Source: Schistosoma haematobium (taxonomy: Eukaryota > Platyhelminthes > Trematoda > Strigeidida > Schistosomatidae). Taken from it: DNA of 64,000 nt. The translations under genes and the position numbers were made by a program. How positions within the stretch are numbered: the first letter of the stretch is position 1; each line of letters begins with the position of its first letter. This document shows, piece after piece, positions 26,301 to 33,943 of this stretch. The stretch spans positions 11,538,152 to 11,602,151 of the forward strand of contig NC_067197.1 in assembly GCF_000699445.3 (NCBI RefSeq), written 5' to 3'. Under the pieces are notes generated by a model. That model was given only the letters and a program-made list of their open reading frames with translations, was not told the origin of the DNA and made no database searches.

Positions 26301-27797
26301 ACTATGGGATTTGAATTAACAATTGTATCTTTGTGCTAATGTAGTATGGCAACTTGAACTGATGCACGTATGTATGAAGTTCTACGTTGTTGCTAACTGA
26401 CTGAAGCATTATTTTGGTTCAATGGGACCATTTAGTAATGGCAAGGTTATTGACAAGAGCGACCTAACTAATAGTATTATGATACTGAATTAACTATGGT
26501 TACAGAGACTTGCGTTAAAAAAATAACCCTATTATTTCCCACGATAGGTAGAGTGGCGTTTAAACCCCTATTCTAATGAATGGAAGCTTACTTCTTGACT
26601 TAATAGATCACGTTACACAACAAATCAAAACCCCAATTAATCACGTCACTAACCGCAGACACCAATCATATCAAGAATCCAACCATTTACACTGTAGTTC
26701 GCAAGATATTGCTATGTAAATTCACCAGGTGGAATGAATCTACATTTGAGAGGACAGCTTGGAATGACATAAGGTTGTAAATGATCTCTCATTGAGTCAT
26801 CAGTACTTTCGTTAGCTAGGCTATAAATATACTGAATTACATTAAATACAAAAGAACGAACTCACAAGTACATTTACAGGGAACTTTAGCTTAATTATTC
26901 ATTGATCTATATAGCCGAATTAGACATCCTTTGACATCCTATGGACTTTTTTATGAATGATATGATATTATGTATCAATATTATGTTGATGGTATTTTGA
27001 AGTATCTTAAAGATGAAGTATGTTCATTTCCTCTTATTTTAAACTTGTTACTTATATGTATGATTTGGTCACAGGTATATAAATAATAATTTTAAAGTGG
27101 AATAAGACAAGAAATCCAAAAACTTAAAGAACTGAATATGCCAAATATTCAGTTCGTTATTATTGATATCATAATACTAGAATGAATACTTACAAGCAAA
27201 TAGTGCATTTATGTAAACTGTGGATTAATTATTAAATCAAATCAAATCAGGCAATTAAAAAACTACATAATTTTAACATCAACAACGCTTTTTTACGGAT
27301 GAATTTGTTATATATCGTCGGATTTCAACACTATTTCGTATGTCTATTTCATCTTACAATAAGTAACTGCAGAATATCTATACATCATTTGTTTCATGAA
27401 TCAGCAGATCACTAAATATGTCAACGAGTATTTCCATCAATATTTTATTCAGATGAAAAAACAGCTTAGTGATGAAAGCATTCAACCTTCAACCAACAGG
27501 TTCAAATCTTACACTCTGACTAGGGACTGTCAGGTTGTATAATTAACCATCACGTCAAAAAGCAACTTCAAAACATGTACATAAAACTGTACATGGTTAA
27601 TAATCTACAAGAATTTAATTTCATTTAATGAAAGCTGAAAACTTTTGGCAAATTGTCAAGTGAACAGTTATATACATTCTACAAAATTCACCTTTGGAAT
27701 TCTCTAATATAATATTCATAATTGTGGCTTTATCTAAACCTTCCATACCAGCTTTGCTCGTACTATATCTACAACAACCTTCCAGATCACCACTCAT
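4287..27797 (-). CDS. POLK: DNA polymerase kappa (Y-family, DinB-like), 11 exons, 3' end outside the window
   Basis: Translesion DNA polymerase acting in the nucleus, able to extend from and bypass bulky lesions. Eleven minus-strand exons have GT donors, AG acceptors and matching phases, giving about 739 residues. In order: N-clasp (exons 1-2, with [10 protein letters not shown]); palm with the metal-binding motif [13 protein letters not shown] (exon 3); fingers [15 protein letters not shown] and the catalytic pair [10 protein letters not shown] (exon 4); a Ser/Asn-rich insert followed by [10 protein letters not shown] and CSAG (exon 5); [14 protein letters not shown] (exon 6); helix-hairpin-helix [12 protein letters not shown] and MSVER (exon 7); little finger (exons 8-10); then a Ser-rich linker and CPVC of a UBZ-type ubiquitin-binding finger (exon 11). 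The His/Cys half of the finger must lie further left. Start codon: first ATG after an acceptor-like tctag at 27809-27813. Pol eta, iota and Rev1 are less likely because the N-clasp and the KAGMEGLDK motif are kappa features. Confidence 0.93.
4485..5786 (-). other. POLK: POLK intron 10, no recognised element
   Basis: 1.3 kb of AT-rich intron without a frame, SINE head or retrotransposon motif that I can identify. Confidence 0.5.
5787..6073 (-). CDS. POLK: POLK exon 10 (end of catalytic core, linker)
   Basis: 287 bp; begins LRMSNLLP, which joins LRLMG to complete the conserved LMGxRxS motif, then becomes a Ser/Lys/Asn-rich linker with a basic stretch ([17 protein letters not shown]) that could act as a nuclear localisation signal. 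Donor gtaagttt. Confidence 0.88.
6925..7090 (+). mobile_element. tRNA-derived SINE with decayed hammerhead (Smα type)
   Basis: Within POLK intron 9, antisense to the gene. tRNA-like head (ggttaagcgttcgcgc, B-box-like gagttcgaatt), then a hammerhead-like block: stem I halves gcactg and cagtg are kept and GAAA is kept, but the core reads CTGAGGT (last A to T), so catalysis should be impaired. The tail resembles the other copies. Confidence 0.8.
7550..7736 (-). CDS. POLK: POLK exon 9 (little finger)
   Basis: 187 bp; reads [20 protein letters not shown] and ends LTLRLMG, the conserved beta-strands of the pol kappa little finger. Acceptor atttaag, donor gtaagaag. Confidence 0.92.
9905..9960 (+). 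ncRNA. hammerhead ribozyme relic with intact stem I
   Basis: Isolated block with perfect 8-bp stem I halves (gtatccag at 9906-9913 and ctggatac at 9948-9955), a short stem II (gtcc/ggac) and a gtgtc cleavage-site context. The catalytic core is damaged: ATGATGA instead of CTGATGA, and AAGC instead of GAAA. Probably inactive. It looks like the ribozyme part of a Smα-type element whose tRNA-like head is not recognisable here. Confidence 0.6.
10465..10650 (-). mobile_element. Smα-type SINE, decayed hammerhead
   Basis: Minus-strand copy with an A-box-like stagctaagtgaataa segment (10566-10581), B-box-like ggttcgagtc and a hammerhead-like tail near 10460-10500 (acatctag, CTACGA, gtcccaaatagga). 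The core carries CTACGA in place of CTGACGA, and GAAA is not kept. The upstream part matches the linker in the SINE pair at 21.6-22.0 kb. Confidence 0.65.
11398..11465 (+). repeat. weak match to the Penelope terminal repeat
   Basis: About 65 bp resembling the blocks at 17655-17720 and 61845-61910 (aaatttgcagctca, ttgttctctgagct). Diverged, with an internal deletion. Low confidence. Confidence 0.35.
13260..13595 (+). mobile_element. solo LTR with 5-bp target site duplication
   Basis: A 336-bp unit with TGTTATGG at one end and GTTACAACA at the other (TG...CA termini), an internal TATA-box-like tatataaatag at 13410-13420, and the direct duplication atctt at 13255-13259 and 13596-13600. These are the marks of a solo LTR left by recombination between the two LTRs of an inserted element. 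The same family recurs inverted at 15599-15952. The 5-bp duplication fits BEL/Pao or Gypsy elements; the family is not identified. Confidence 0.82.
13859..13955 (-). CDS. POLK: POLK exon 8 (little finger)
   Basis: 97 bp; completes Arg and reads [20 protein letters not shown], then a [11 protein letters not shown] helix. Acceptor tttctag, donor gtaagaaa. Confidence 0.9.
15031..15326 (-). CDS. POLK: POLK exon 7 (HhH thumb, start of little finger)
   Basis: 296 bp. Begins [20 protein letters not shown] (helix-hairpin-helix) and ends RKSMSVER, which joins to TFSD in exon 8. Bracketed at distance by two oppositely oriented solo LTRs of the same family. Confidence 0.93.
15599..15952 (-). mobile_element. 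solo LTR, same family, opposite strand, 5-bp target site duplication
   Basis: A 354-bp copy of the unit at 13260-13595 in inverse orientation, with the duplication caaag at 15594-15598 and 15953-15957. It carries a short extra segment (near 15880-15897) relative to the other copy, and a matching TATA-like region near 15778. The different target duplications show that the two copies inserted independently. It lies in POLK intron 6, in sense orientation with the gene. Confidence 0.82.
16205..16560. repeat. head-to-head inverted pair of hammerhead SINEs with linker (locus A)
   Basis: Left part (16205-16356) is a SINE on the minus strand, ending in its tRNA-like head (gacctccagaccactgagcc on the plus strand). 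A linker of about 85 bp follows, then a plus-strand SINE body (16440-16560) that includes ribozyme-derived text (cactgctaaggagt). Hammerhead cores are damaged: the left one has an insertion in the core, and the right has CTAAGGA and no GAAA. The linker is homologous to the linkers at 18.9 and 59.8 kb. Confidence 0.7.
16771..16895 (-). CDS. POLK: POLK exon 6 (palm end to thumb)
   Basis: 125 bp. Reads [20 protein letters not shown] and ends MQTMPVRK, matching the conserved Y-family run between the SAG motif and the helix-hairpin-helix. Donor gtaagtct. Confidence 0.93.
17133..17443 (-). CDS. POLK: POLK exon 5 (low-complexity insert, then palm)
   Basis: 311 bp. The first two thirds are Ser/Asn/Asp-rich with a Cys cluster (CIECGLLC); the last third is [20 protein letters not shown], the conserved helix and strand after the catalytic loop. 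Acceptor has a pyrimidine-rich tract before cactttag; donor gtgagtta. Confidence 0.9.
17650..17830 (+). repeat. Penelope-like element terminal fragment
   Basis: The first 110 bp (gaagatttgtagctcaggtgg, ttttgttctctgagctggatgg, cggagctttcatcgtt) match the end of the Penelope-like copy at 61840-61935. The following bases include a partial inverted echo of the same blocks (ccatccagc, ggagaacagaactc). Only the terminal repeat is present, with no coding part. Confidence 0.7.
17885..18095 (-). mobile_element. tRNA-headed SINE with hammerhead
   Basis: Minus-strand SINE. The tRNA-like head reads cccggatagctcagtggtaa (A-box-like), then gagatcgaatccg (B-box-like), and is followed by the hammerhead at 17921-17969. 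A related copy lies at 22985-23220. The head resembles a tRNA gene but has no complete cloverleaf, so this is a SINE and not a tRNA. Confidence 0.8.
17921..17969 (-). ncRNA. hammerhead ribozyme motif, intact core
   Basis: On the minus strand: stem I ccttg paired with caggg (one G-U), core CTGACGA (17955-17961), stem II gtgc/gcac with a 6-base loop, GAAA (17937-17940), stem III ccc/ggg with no loop, and a gtc cleavage triplet. All conserved core bases of the hammerhead consensus are present. Stem III without a loop is typical of schistosome satellite hammerheads, which are thought to cleave best as dimers or multimers. Confidence 0.75.
18097..18309. repeat. near-perfect palindrome, 86-bp arms, 41-bp loop
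   Basis: The left arm (18097-18182) and the reverse complement of the right arm (18224-18309) agree at all but two positions, both transitions. The right arm corresponds to the normal upstream part of the neighbouring SINE family (compare 23120-23215 on the minus strand), so the left arm is an inverted duplicate of it. Confidence 0.9.
18758..19210. repeat. head-to-head inverted pair of hammerhead SINEs with linker (locus B)
   Basis: Minus-strand SINE (18758-18920, with head text gtgcgcgcaaacgcttaacc on the plus strand), linker of about 135 bp, then plus-strand SINE (about 19056-19210). Both hammerhead cores are mutated: the left reads GTGAGTA but keeps GAAA, and the right reads GTGAGGA and has AAAA in place of GAAA. 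The linker block (aaactccactggtcagggctcctc) is shared with locus C near 59910. Confidence 0.75.
21597..21995. repeat. inverted pair of Smα SINEs with hammerheads (locus D)
   Basis: Two copies of a second hammerhead SINE type face each other: minus strand at 21597-21770 and plus strand at 21822-21995. Long matching arms include gcgttaagagagtgatcaat versus its complement. Both carry the core CTGACGA and GAAA. In the right copy (21930-21990) stem I is a perfect atccag/ctggat, but stem II is weak and the cleavage triplet is gta. In the left copy stems I and II are weakened. Confidence 0.8.
22406..22743 (-). CDS. POLK: POLK exon 4 (fingers and catalytic DE pair)
   Basis: 338 bp. Starts [18 protein letters not shown] (finger residues that contact the incoming nucleotide), and later carries [11 protein letters not shown], where the Asp-Glu pair completes the metal site. 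Ends in phase 2 at a cggtaatt donor. Confidence 0.95.
22985..23220 (-). mobile_element. tRNA-headed hammerhead SINE (same family as 17.9 kb)
   Basis: Minus-strand copy in POLK intron 3. The upstream part (23120-23220) matches the palindrome arm at 18.2 kb, followed by a decayed tRNA-like head (cccgaatagatcagtgataa) and a hammerhead at about 22998-23050 with CTGACGA and GAAA kept. Stem II (gttt against gcat) is poor, so activity is doubtful. Confidence 0.75.
23264..23314. repeat. (TA)n microsatellite
   Basis: About 25 uninterrupted TA units in POLK intron 3, directly before a dispersed repeat copy. Confidence 0.97.
23325..23782 (+). repeat. dispersed repeat with (AAAT)n tail
   Basis: About 460 bp of GC-richer sequence ending in aaataaataaataaataaa, shared with a shorter copy at 45430-45685 (common blocks: atgtccgg, ggagagtcc, gctccaggatcctga, ccctcacataaatcgaatga, gcctccttgtaccaat). 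The tail suggests the 3' end of a non-LTR retrotransposon or a derived SINE. No recognised protein is encoded. Confidence 0.75.
23875..24027 (-). CDS. POLK: POLK exon 3 (palm, first metal-binding motif)
   Basis: 153 bp, 51 codons in phase 0. Contains [18 protein letters not shown], with the first catalytic Asp of the Y-family palm, and HHPVAVGS downstream. Acceptor tctag, donor gtacgttt. Confidence 0.95.
24149..24448. mobile_element. MITE candidate with terminal inverted repeats
   Basis: About 300 bp bounded by inverted repeats: gagactataatttatggac at 24158-24176 against its complement gtccacaaattatagtctc at 24421-24439 (one mismatch), extendable outward to tata on both sides with mismatches. 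No coding capacity. The interior contains cctaaccctaacc, a telomere-like motif, at about 24303. It lies in POLK intron 2. The transposase family is unknown. Confidence 0.55.
24676..24835 (+). mobile_element. 5'-truncated hammerhead SINE
   Basis: Lacks most of the tRNA-like head but keeps the ribozyme block (24698-24743) and the 3' body (cttccaggttgtctatggtgg, ctcaagtgac-like text, ctccacaaaaccc). Of the copies of this SINE type in the window it has the best preserved hammerhead. Confidence 0.82.
24698..24743 (+). ncRNA. hammerhead ribozyme motif, intact core
   Basis: Stem I gcactg (24698-24703) pairs fully with cagtgc (24738-24743). Core CTGACGA at 24704-24710; stem II gtcc with ggat (one G-U) around a 7-base loop; GAAA at 24726-24729; short stem III; cleavage triplet gtc ending at 24737. 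All conserved core residues are present. It is antisense to POLK within an intron. Confidence 0.78.
25409..25527 (-). CDS. POLK: POLK exon 2 (N-clasp helix)
   Basis: 119 bp; completes a Gly codon from exon 1 and reads [20 protein letters not shown], a charged helix as in the pol kappa N-clasp. Acceptor ttaag, donor gtgagtac. Confidence 0.9.
25770..26405 (+). mobile_element. RTE retrotransposon 3' fragment
   Basis: 5'-truncated copy of the family at 48.2-52.1 kb. Reads [20 protein letters not shown], then [16 protein letters not shown] and LETLNDMAQ, then the 3' untranslated region and a ctgactga end. A stop interrupts the frame at 25822-25824 and another at 26131-26133. It is antisense to POLK in intron 1. 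Confidence 0.88.
27460..27560 (+). repeat. possible tRNA-derived SINE without hammerhead
   Basis: Short block (gcttagtgatgaaagcattcaacc, then caggttcaaatct) resembling the A- and B-box spacing of a tRNA-derived SINE, with a related copy at 31315-31470. No ribozyme-like text. Confidence 0.45.
27692..27797 (-). CDS. POLK: POLK exon 1 (N-clasp start)
   Basis: 35 codons plus one base, from ATG at 27797-27795. Residues 16-24 (KAGMEGLDK) match the pol kappa signature. Donor ggtgaat follows. An AG acceptor lies at 27810-27809, so the 5' UTR may be spliced (cis) or receive a spliced leader. Confidence 0.88.
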
Positions 27798-27852
27798 TTT
27801 AGATGCACCTAGAATACAGTAAATTAATAATCATGTGGGTAATTAAAACGTT

Positions 27853-27854
<2 letters not shown>

Positions 27855-27927
<73 letters not shown>
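27855..27927. repeat. (TA)n microsatellite, 36 units, just upstream of POLK
   Basis: Uninterrupted TA run of 73 bases starting 58 bp upstream of the POLK start codon and about 45 bp from the putative 5' splice acceptor. Confidence 0.98.
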
Positions 27928-27929
<2 letters not shown>

Positions 27930-28803
27930 TTTTCTTTTAATGATAATGAAAGCATGTAAAAATACTTTCATAAAAAACAGTAACCAAGGTTTGATAGGAG
28001 TAATTACTGTTATTTGCGATGTCATAATATTATTATAGGTCAGACCTAACTTCGGATTGTAAAACACTGACAGATCAAACACCCCAGGAGACGGAAAAAT
28101 ATTTTCTCGTATATACTCCCGTATGGTGCATAGTTCATAACTCCGTTAAGTTTACAAAACGCTCTGTGGATGAAATAGGCAGATTAGAATCGGCCGTCGT
28201 GCACAACCTAACAAGATTAGTTAGCGATCAGAATTCTGAATTAATTTAGACTGAATAATTATTGACACAGGATTACTTCATTGTTTTCATTTAATATATT
28301 TAGGCTTTTTCCTACTTACTCTACAAATATGCATCACATTAATTTGTAACTCAGACCAAACTCTTAATATTTTCTAGCTTCCTTTAACACACAACATTAC
28401 GTCTTGTTTGCGAAAGATGAACTTAACAGATTTAGATTATAGATATAAAATACGTTTATTTTTCATGATTGTGATAATTAATTATATTATTCTGTATTCC
28501 TTTATAAAACATACGAAACAACATAGGACTTATATATTTCGAGCCAATCCAATTTTAAACTATTTTCTACTTCAACGCCGAAACGAATATTTGAAAAATA
28601 CAGTATATATACACATATATATCCTATTCTTTGGTTGAACATATTAGGCGACACGGATCAAAATTGCCCCTTAATGGTATAATCTCGTTCAATCTTTGTT
28701 CTGTCCTCATTTGTGTCATTAATATTATATTATACTAATCTTTCCTAATGACGTGCTAAGGTGTGACAACCTGAACCGATACATATTAAAAGGGAAAACC
28801 CTG

Positions 28804-28807
<4 letters not shown>

Positions 28808-28857
<50 letters not shown>
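28808..28857. repeat. (TA)n microsatellite
   Basis: About 24 TA units in intergenic DNA. Confidence 0.97.
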
Positions 28858-28859
<2 letters not shown>

Positions 28860-31314
28860 GAAGAAAAACCAGCAACCAGAGATACCGTATGTTTTCATCT
28901 CAGTAACTAAATAGTTGGTAAATAGAAAAATTTACTCATTTTCTCGATAACGATATGAAAGATAATTGAGAAATTGTAGTTTGTATCTCATTTGCCACGT
29001 ACAAGTTTCCGTACTTAAAGCCATACTGTGTGAAGGTTAAGTATGCAACCTACACCAAGATAGCGGGGTTCGAAACCGTGAATTGCCGGTTGATATTTAA
29101 TCACTCTAATCACTGTCACTACACTGTGGCATAATAATTTCCTAACTTGAATGTCAAAGCTTTATCTCTTCCATTTTACACTGTTAACTAATCATTTTAT
29201 CCATCGCCTGTCTGTCAAAGCAATGTATATTTCTTACGAGTGATATGTAAAAGAAACATATTGATAATTACGAAACTTCGGTAATACAGCTCAGATATAT
29301 TCATACCTCATGTGATTCTAAGGTGTAGACATTTCAATGGCATGCGTTAGGTTGTAAAAGCAAGAGATGGGGATATTCCTAATTACCTTATTTTAAAAGG
29401 TTAAGAATAACCGGTTCCACACAAATGCACCTTACACTTTGTACTCCGCAGTTTTTTTTTCCTTATTTTTGGATCACGCTGCCAGACAATACTCAGTAAA
29501 ATAAGATACTAATAAACATGCCACACAAAACCAAGTGACTACAGTGTAAAGAAATAGAAACTATTTGTTAAAAATATTAAAAAAGAGAAGTCAAAAAATA
29601 GTCTAAGTAATGACAAAACCAAGGTAGACTCCCATTCAGCAGAGAGACATCAAACTGTTTATGAAGAACTAGACCAAGATCACCTCTGGTTTTAAGTGTG
29701 AACTAAAACTAATAAAACCTTGAAGCATTAATTTTAGTGATCTCCAGCATCCACACTGGCAAGTCGTGAAATGAGATGTTAGTCGTTTGTAACTGCAATC
29801 ACTACAGCATTCTACAACGAAATTTCTGGCTAGAATAATCGGTAGCACTGGAGGTGGCCTAGATCACAATAACCTCTATCAACTACAGGCAGGCTGAACC
29901 CGTCTTACACACTAATACTTATAAAACTACACAGCAGCATGGAATTCACTATTTCCAATGATTCAAGACCAAGGATGGGTGCAAGCACGTAGCTTTGCAC
30001 TTATTGTGGTAAATTTTACTTCAATGTTGGAAGGCACATACCACATTTATGGATGCTGGCCAGAATCTGGGTAGTTAGTTTACATAACTTTCTGTACGTT
30101 GTCCGTAAATGACCGTCAGCAGTTGTTAAAATATTGTAAACTAAGGGGATTCCATCCCTACAAACTACTTTAAATGCAGTTAAACCACCAGGCATGCAAC
30201 TATGAGGCTGCATAACGAATTTCAGACACAAAAGGGTTGTTAGTCGAGATTCCTAACTAGCGTCCAATAAGATGGTTGAGAAAGGTCACGCCACCCACCT
30301 TAATGCGAGGCTGGTTGTAGTTTGTAATAATACAAAGATGACCAAATTAATACACTTCACAAGTCGACTAAGTTACTATCAGCCTGAACAAAAAACAGTT
30401 GTTGGAGATCATGAGAGATATGCATCAGTATTAAAAACACTAAAATGTATTCATTGGATTTATTTCTTTATTTTCTTTACAATTACAAAGTGCCAAATAA
30501 ACTGGCACACATTATCAAAAAGCGTTTTAAATTGGCTTGTGATCCTTATAAAGTAAATAATATAGTAGTTAATAATATGTGGAAAATAACTTCATAAACC
30601 ACTCAAATACTAAAGAAACTGTTTAGCCCAATAGCAGTACAACTGATTTTTTTAAAAGAATCCCGTGTATAACCAATGAATATTTAAAAACCTCGTTAAC
30701 ACTTCGTTCAAAATCAATCGCGGAAATCGATGACAGACTAAAAGAGCTTTGATTTTCACGTTTTATTCCAAAAATGATCCCAAAAAGCTCACTAATCCAG
30801 TTTATGCATTTGAACACAAGTAAATCTCTGAAAAACCACCCTAGGTTATATCACTCAAGTGAAGGAACTGGGTCATGGCTATTCCAGATTTTCGACTTTT
30901 TGAACGAGTCAAAACTCAATTGGGGGAACTGCTCTCATATGAACGGGAAAAAGGGAACACGACCATGTTTAACTCTTAATAACCATTTACGTATAAAAGG
31001 GAAATCGTCTTGGGATGTTGATTTGGCTGACCATTTTTGGTATGATAACCCAAAGTTTAATGTCAACCATTATACGCAAAAGCCAAATGTCTGACTGTGA
31101 CAAGTGTTTGAATTCTCCTTATCTGTAGGAATTAAAGTAAATCGGGAACGACAAGCAGAAAATAGTGATTGAGAGATTATGGTCCTTTAAACAAGATACT
31201 ATCCTACTAGAAAAACAGAATCAGACGTTAAGAGGACTAATTTCGTCAACATAATGCCGAAATAGAAGTATTAGGTTCTGACAAAAGTGCCCAAAGTAGG
31301 TAGTCATTATATAT

Positions 31315-31470
31315 TGAGGTGGCTTAGGAGTGAAAGCGTTCAACTTTCAGCCAATAAGTTACAGGTTCGAAACTCACTCAATCCACTTCAGTTTGGGCAA
31401 CCAAGTAGCATAATCAGCCCTCACACTTAGTGAGACTCATCCCCAGTTAAGCTACTTTTTATTCAAGTGG
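31315..31470 (+). repeat. tRNA-derived SINE without hammerhead
   Basis: Block with ggtggcttaggagtgaaagcg and B-box-like caggttcgaaactc, followed by an unrelated tail. The head resembles the block at 27460-27560. No complete tRNA cloverleaf. Confidence 0.5.
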
Positions 31471-31956
31471 ACTCTGTGAAGCTATTCAGTTACTTGATGA
31501 GTACAGACGGTGAATGAGTAATTCTTATGTAATTGAGTGAACCACTTTGTGCTCCAAATCTGGGACTGGTGAGCAACGAGGCAAGAGCATATGGTCGGGC
31601 TGTTCGAGAACAAATGTTTTAGACGTTGGAACATAAGTGTTCAGTTAATACTAACTAGACCACTTTCCTTCATAGCTGAAAAAGTGGATTTAATAACTAA
31701 CGAGTGGTTACCTATATTAAAAGACATGCCAATTTCTAAGCAAGATGCGAAATCTAACCCACAGAACACAAAAACATAATTTTACCTCCATCTAAATGAA
31801 ATAAATATACTTCATACTTGGTTCTTGGTATTAAAGTGTTGTATATATTTAATGCAGAAATATGGAAATTTACATATGAAAAACTGTGGAATATCACGAG
31901 TTAAAAATATCAAAATTATGCTAGTAAATCTAAATATTTTGTACAAAATTGTGATG

Positions 31957-33870
31957 TTAATGGTGAAATGTTTTATCGTACACCAAAGAAAATGAATCTC
32001 CCTGTCTTTGAAACCCTGGATGTTTTGATATCAAATTACTCAACTGGGGTAACTTGATTACTTCATTTCCATTTATATACACTACGCGCAAACTAGGGCA
32101 ATAAACTAGGTCTTCAATCGATTCGAAAGTACACAGTCGATTGCGTTGGACAGAAAGGTTGGTTAGAGACGGAAGACGGGAAATCCCACAAAGAGTTATT
32201 AACTGGTTATCATCTAAATTCAGTTCCAAAACGGAGATTAAATAAGAGAAAGTATCCGGGATTCGTACGATTGAGTTATTAGAAAAATCGATTTTGGTCA
32301 TCAACGCATACCAATCAAGATTACGAAAGCAACTCATATCCAGATTATGTAACACCACTTCCCTGGACTGGTCTTCATATGCATGAGCCAGAACATCTAG
32401 GGCTGCATACAAAGATCGCAAGTGCTCATAATAAAAAGAACGCTGAGGATCAACTGACACTAACACGTTTAACGCTTCTTTTACCTCTTCATGAAAATTA
32501 TGCGGTCGAATAAAGCGAAGAAGGCTGACAAGCGTCAACAAAGCCCATTTGTTTTTCGGTTCAAATGACAGCAGGTCACGAACAATATTCAGTTCCCCAA
32601 CCAAATCTTTTGGATCATGTGAGGGCAAAATCATAGGATTTAACAATCTTAGAGGGTCTAGAGTGACGCGTGTCAGTGATTCATTTTGATGAGAATCCAT
32701 ACAACACTGAAGGGACAAGTAGTTTGCAGAACCTTCAGGCATATTAACACAGATTTCCTGGTTTCCATCGCCATTAGCTTTTCTAATCCAGACTTGGGCT
32801 ACAACATTCCAAGGTTGACACTGATATAGGTGCCTATCATTATCAGGAGCGTAACGAGATACTAAATCTTGGTTAAGCGGCAACCACCAAACAGCTGATA
32901 ACTGCCCATCTAGGACAGAGTTCCATCCCCCAAGAAGCTCAGGTGTTAAAGTTATAGAATTAGAAATTGTACCGTCACATGGAAACACTTTTATGGAAAC
33001 CTGCAAATCTTTTAAAGTTTGCATCAATTTCACAGAGCTGAAAACAAGAACAAATCTTCCCAGCTTCCGTGAAATATACAGTTCCCTTAAATAAACCTTT
33101 CTTTCTCCGCGACCCAATAACCACCAATAATAGAACCAAGGACTCTGATCAGCGGGATCTGTGAATATTGCATTGTGAACAAGATCCAGTTCGCCACTTG
33201 GTAATGAAAAATCAAACCGAGATTGGCTTTGTTTTTTATTCAACTGAGTCTGAGGATTAAGACTTTCGGACGATGATACAGAAGCGTTAGACGCAGAAGC
33301 TAAAAGTTCACCACGATAGTGCCAAGCTGAATAATTGCTCATATTTTTTCCTATGGCAGAGTCTGTAAACTCCAGCTCTAACTCCGTTGAAATACTACCC
33401 TTGGAAACGACAAAGCGGCGGTAATCCCAACAGTGGAAATTTCTTTCATCCTGTGTTAGGGCTTGGTTACAAAGCTTCAATTCAGATTCCCAATTCGGAG
33501 AAGTGTGATTGTTCATAACCCAAGATCGGTGATACCAAACAGTATAAGATTTCGGCGAGCTATATAAACAGCGAGTTGTAAGGTTCAATTCAGATTCAAA
33601 TAACTTTGAAGCCTTTTCTTGATCCTCAGAAAAATTCCGAATGAGATGCATTATTATTTCGCGTCTATAATTCCACAGGGTTGCTGTGTCTGGAGATGTC
33701 TCAATAAGGGAACCAATTTCTTCCAAATGCACTTCATCGAAGTCATCTTTTTCACGACACAACCAGAGCTTCTCACATTCTTCTGAAAATTCTTTACTTA
33801 TTTGTTCCTTTTTTAGCTTTTTCGCTCGTTCTTGTTCAGCTGTCTGTATAATTTTAACTCTCCCATGCAT
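31957..33870 (-). CDS. RABGGTA: Rab geranylgeranyltransferase alpha subunit
   Basis: Alpha subunit of Rab geranylgeranyltransferase (GGTase II), which with the beta subunit and Rab escort protein attaches geranylgeranyl groups to C-terminal cysteines of Rab GTPases in the cytosol. One frame of 637 codons begins MHGRVKIIQT. Prenyltransferase-alpha (PPTA) repeats are visible as W-x-Y/H-R motifs: LWNYRREII (about 65-73), VWYHRSWVMN (111-120), CWDYRRFVV (148-155), AWHYRGELL (182-190) and PWFYYWWLL (244-252). A middle domain follows, then C-terminal leucine-rich repeats (about 520-620, e.g. LELNLDDNQL and LTNLSVQRNRL). It is somewhat longer than the human protein (567 residues), partly through a Ser/Gln-rich insert near 195-220. 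There is no intron in the coding part, unlike its neighbours. Farnesyltransferase alpha is excluded by the LRR domain. Confidence 0.95.
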   Translation of the reverse strand: MHGRVKIIQTAEQERAKKLKKEQISKEFSEECEKLWLCREKDDFDEVHLEEIGSLIETSPDTATLWNYRREIIMHLIRNFSEDQEKASKLFESELNLTTRCLYSSPKSYTVWYHRSWVMNNHTSPNWESELKLCNQALTQDERNFHCWDYRRFVVSKGSISTELELEFTDSAIGKNMSNYSAWHYRGELLASASNASVSSSESLNPQTQLNKKQSQSRFDFSLPSGELDLVHNAIFTDPADQSPWFYYWWLLGRGERKVYLRELYISRKLGRFVLVFSSVKLMQTLKDLQVSIKVFPCDGTISNSITLTPELLGGWNSVLDGQLSAVWWLPLNQDLVSRYAPDNDRHLYQCQPWNVVAQVWIRKANGDGNQEICVNMPEGSANYLSLQCCMDSHQNESLTRVTLDPLRLLNPMILPSHDPKDLVGELNIVRDLLSFEPKNKWALLTLVSLLRFIRPHNFHEEVKEALNVLVSVDPQRSFYYEHLRSLYAALDVLAHAYEDQSREVVLHNLDMSCFRNLDWYALMTKIDFSNNSIVRIPDTFSYLISVLELNLDDNQLITLCGISRLPSLTNLSVQRNRLCTFESIEDLVYCPSLRVVYINGNEVIKLPQLSNLISKHPGFQRQGDSFSLVYDKTFHH

Positions 33871-33943
33871 ATTGTATTAAATTTATTTAAATTAAATAAT
33901 AGATTGGCGAGTGATGGTGGTTACTCTCGTGAGTTACAAGTCT
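33871..33943 (-). promoter_or_regulatory. RABGGTA: RABGGTA 5' UTR with strong splice acceptor
   Basis: On the minus strand a pyrimidine run and cttacag (AG at 33943-33942) lies 71 bp upstream of the start codon. It is a good acceptor for either a 5' UTR intron or spliced-leader trans-splicing, which is known in schistosomes. No promoter element is recognised. Confidence 0.5.

Larger units (their letters stand above)
27928..31956. other. POLK-RABGGTA intergenic region
   Basis: 4.0 kb between the POLK start and the RABGGTA stop. It contains a second TA microsatellite and a SINE-like block near 31.3 kb. Several open frames of 60-106 codons (for example near 30.0-30.8 and 30.8-31.1 kb) resemble no family I know and lack splice or start context. 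I see no gene here, but promoter and terminator sequences of the flanking genes must lie within it. Confidence 0.55.

Noticed and set aside
27843..28082. Open frame ending in a Tyr-Ile repeat
   Set aside because: The repeat is simply translated TA microsatellite; the same holds for the frame over 23264-23314.
30774..31094. 106-codon open frame in the POLK-RABGGTA intergenic region
   Set aside because: No recognisable family, no splice or start context, and typical length for chance in this composition. Left unannotated, though a lineage-specific small gene cannot be excluded.
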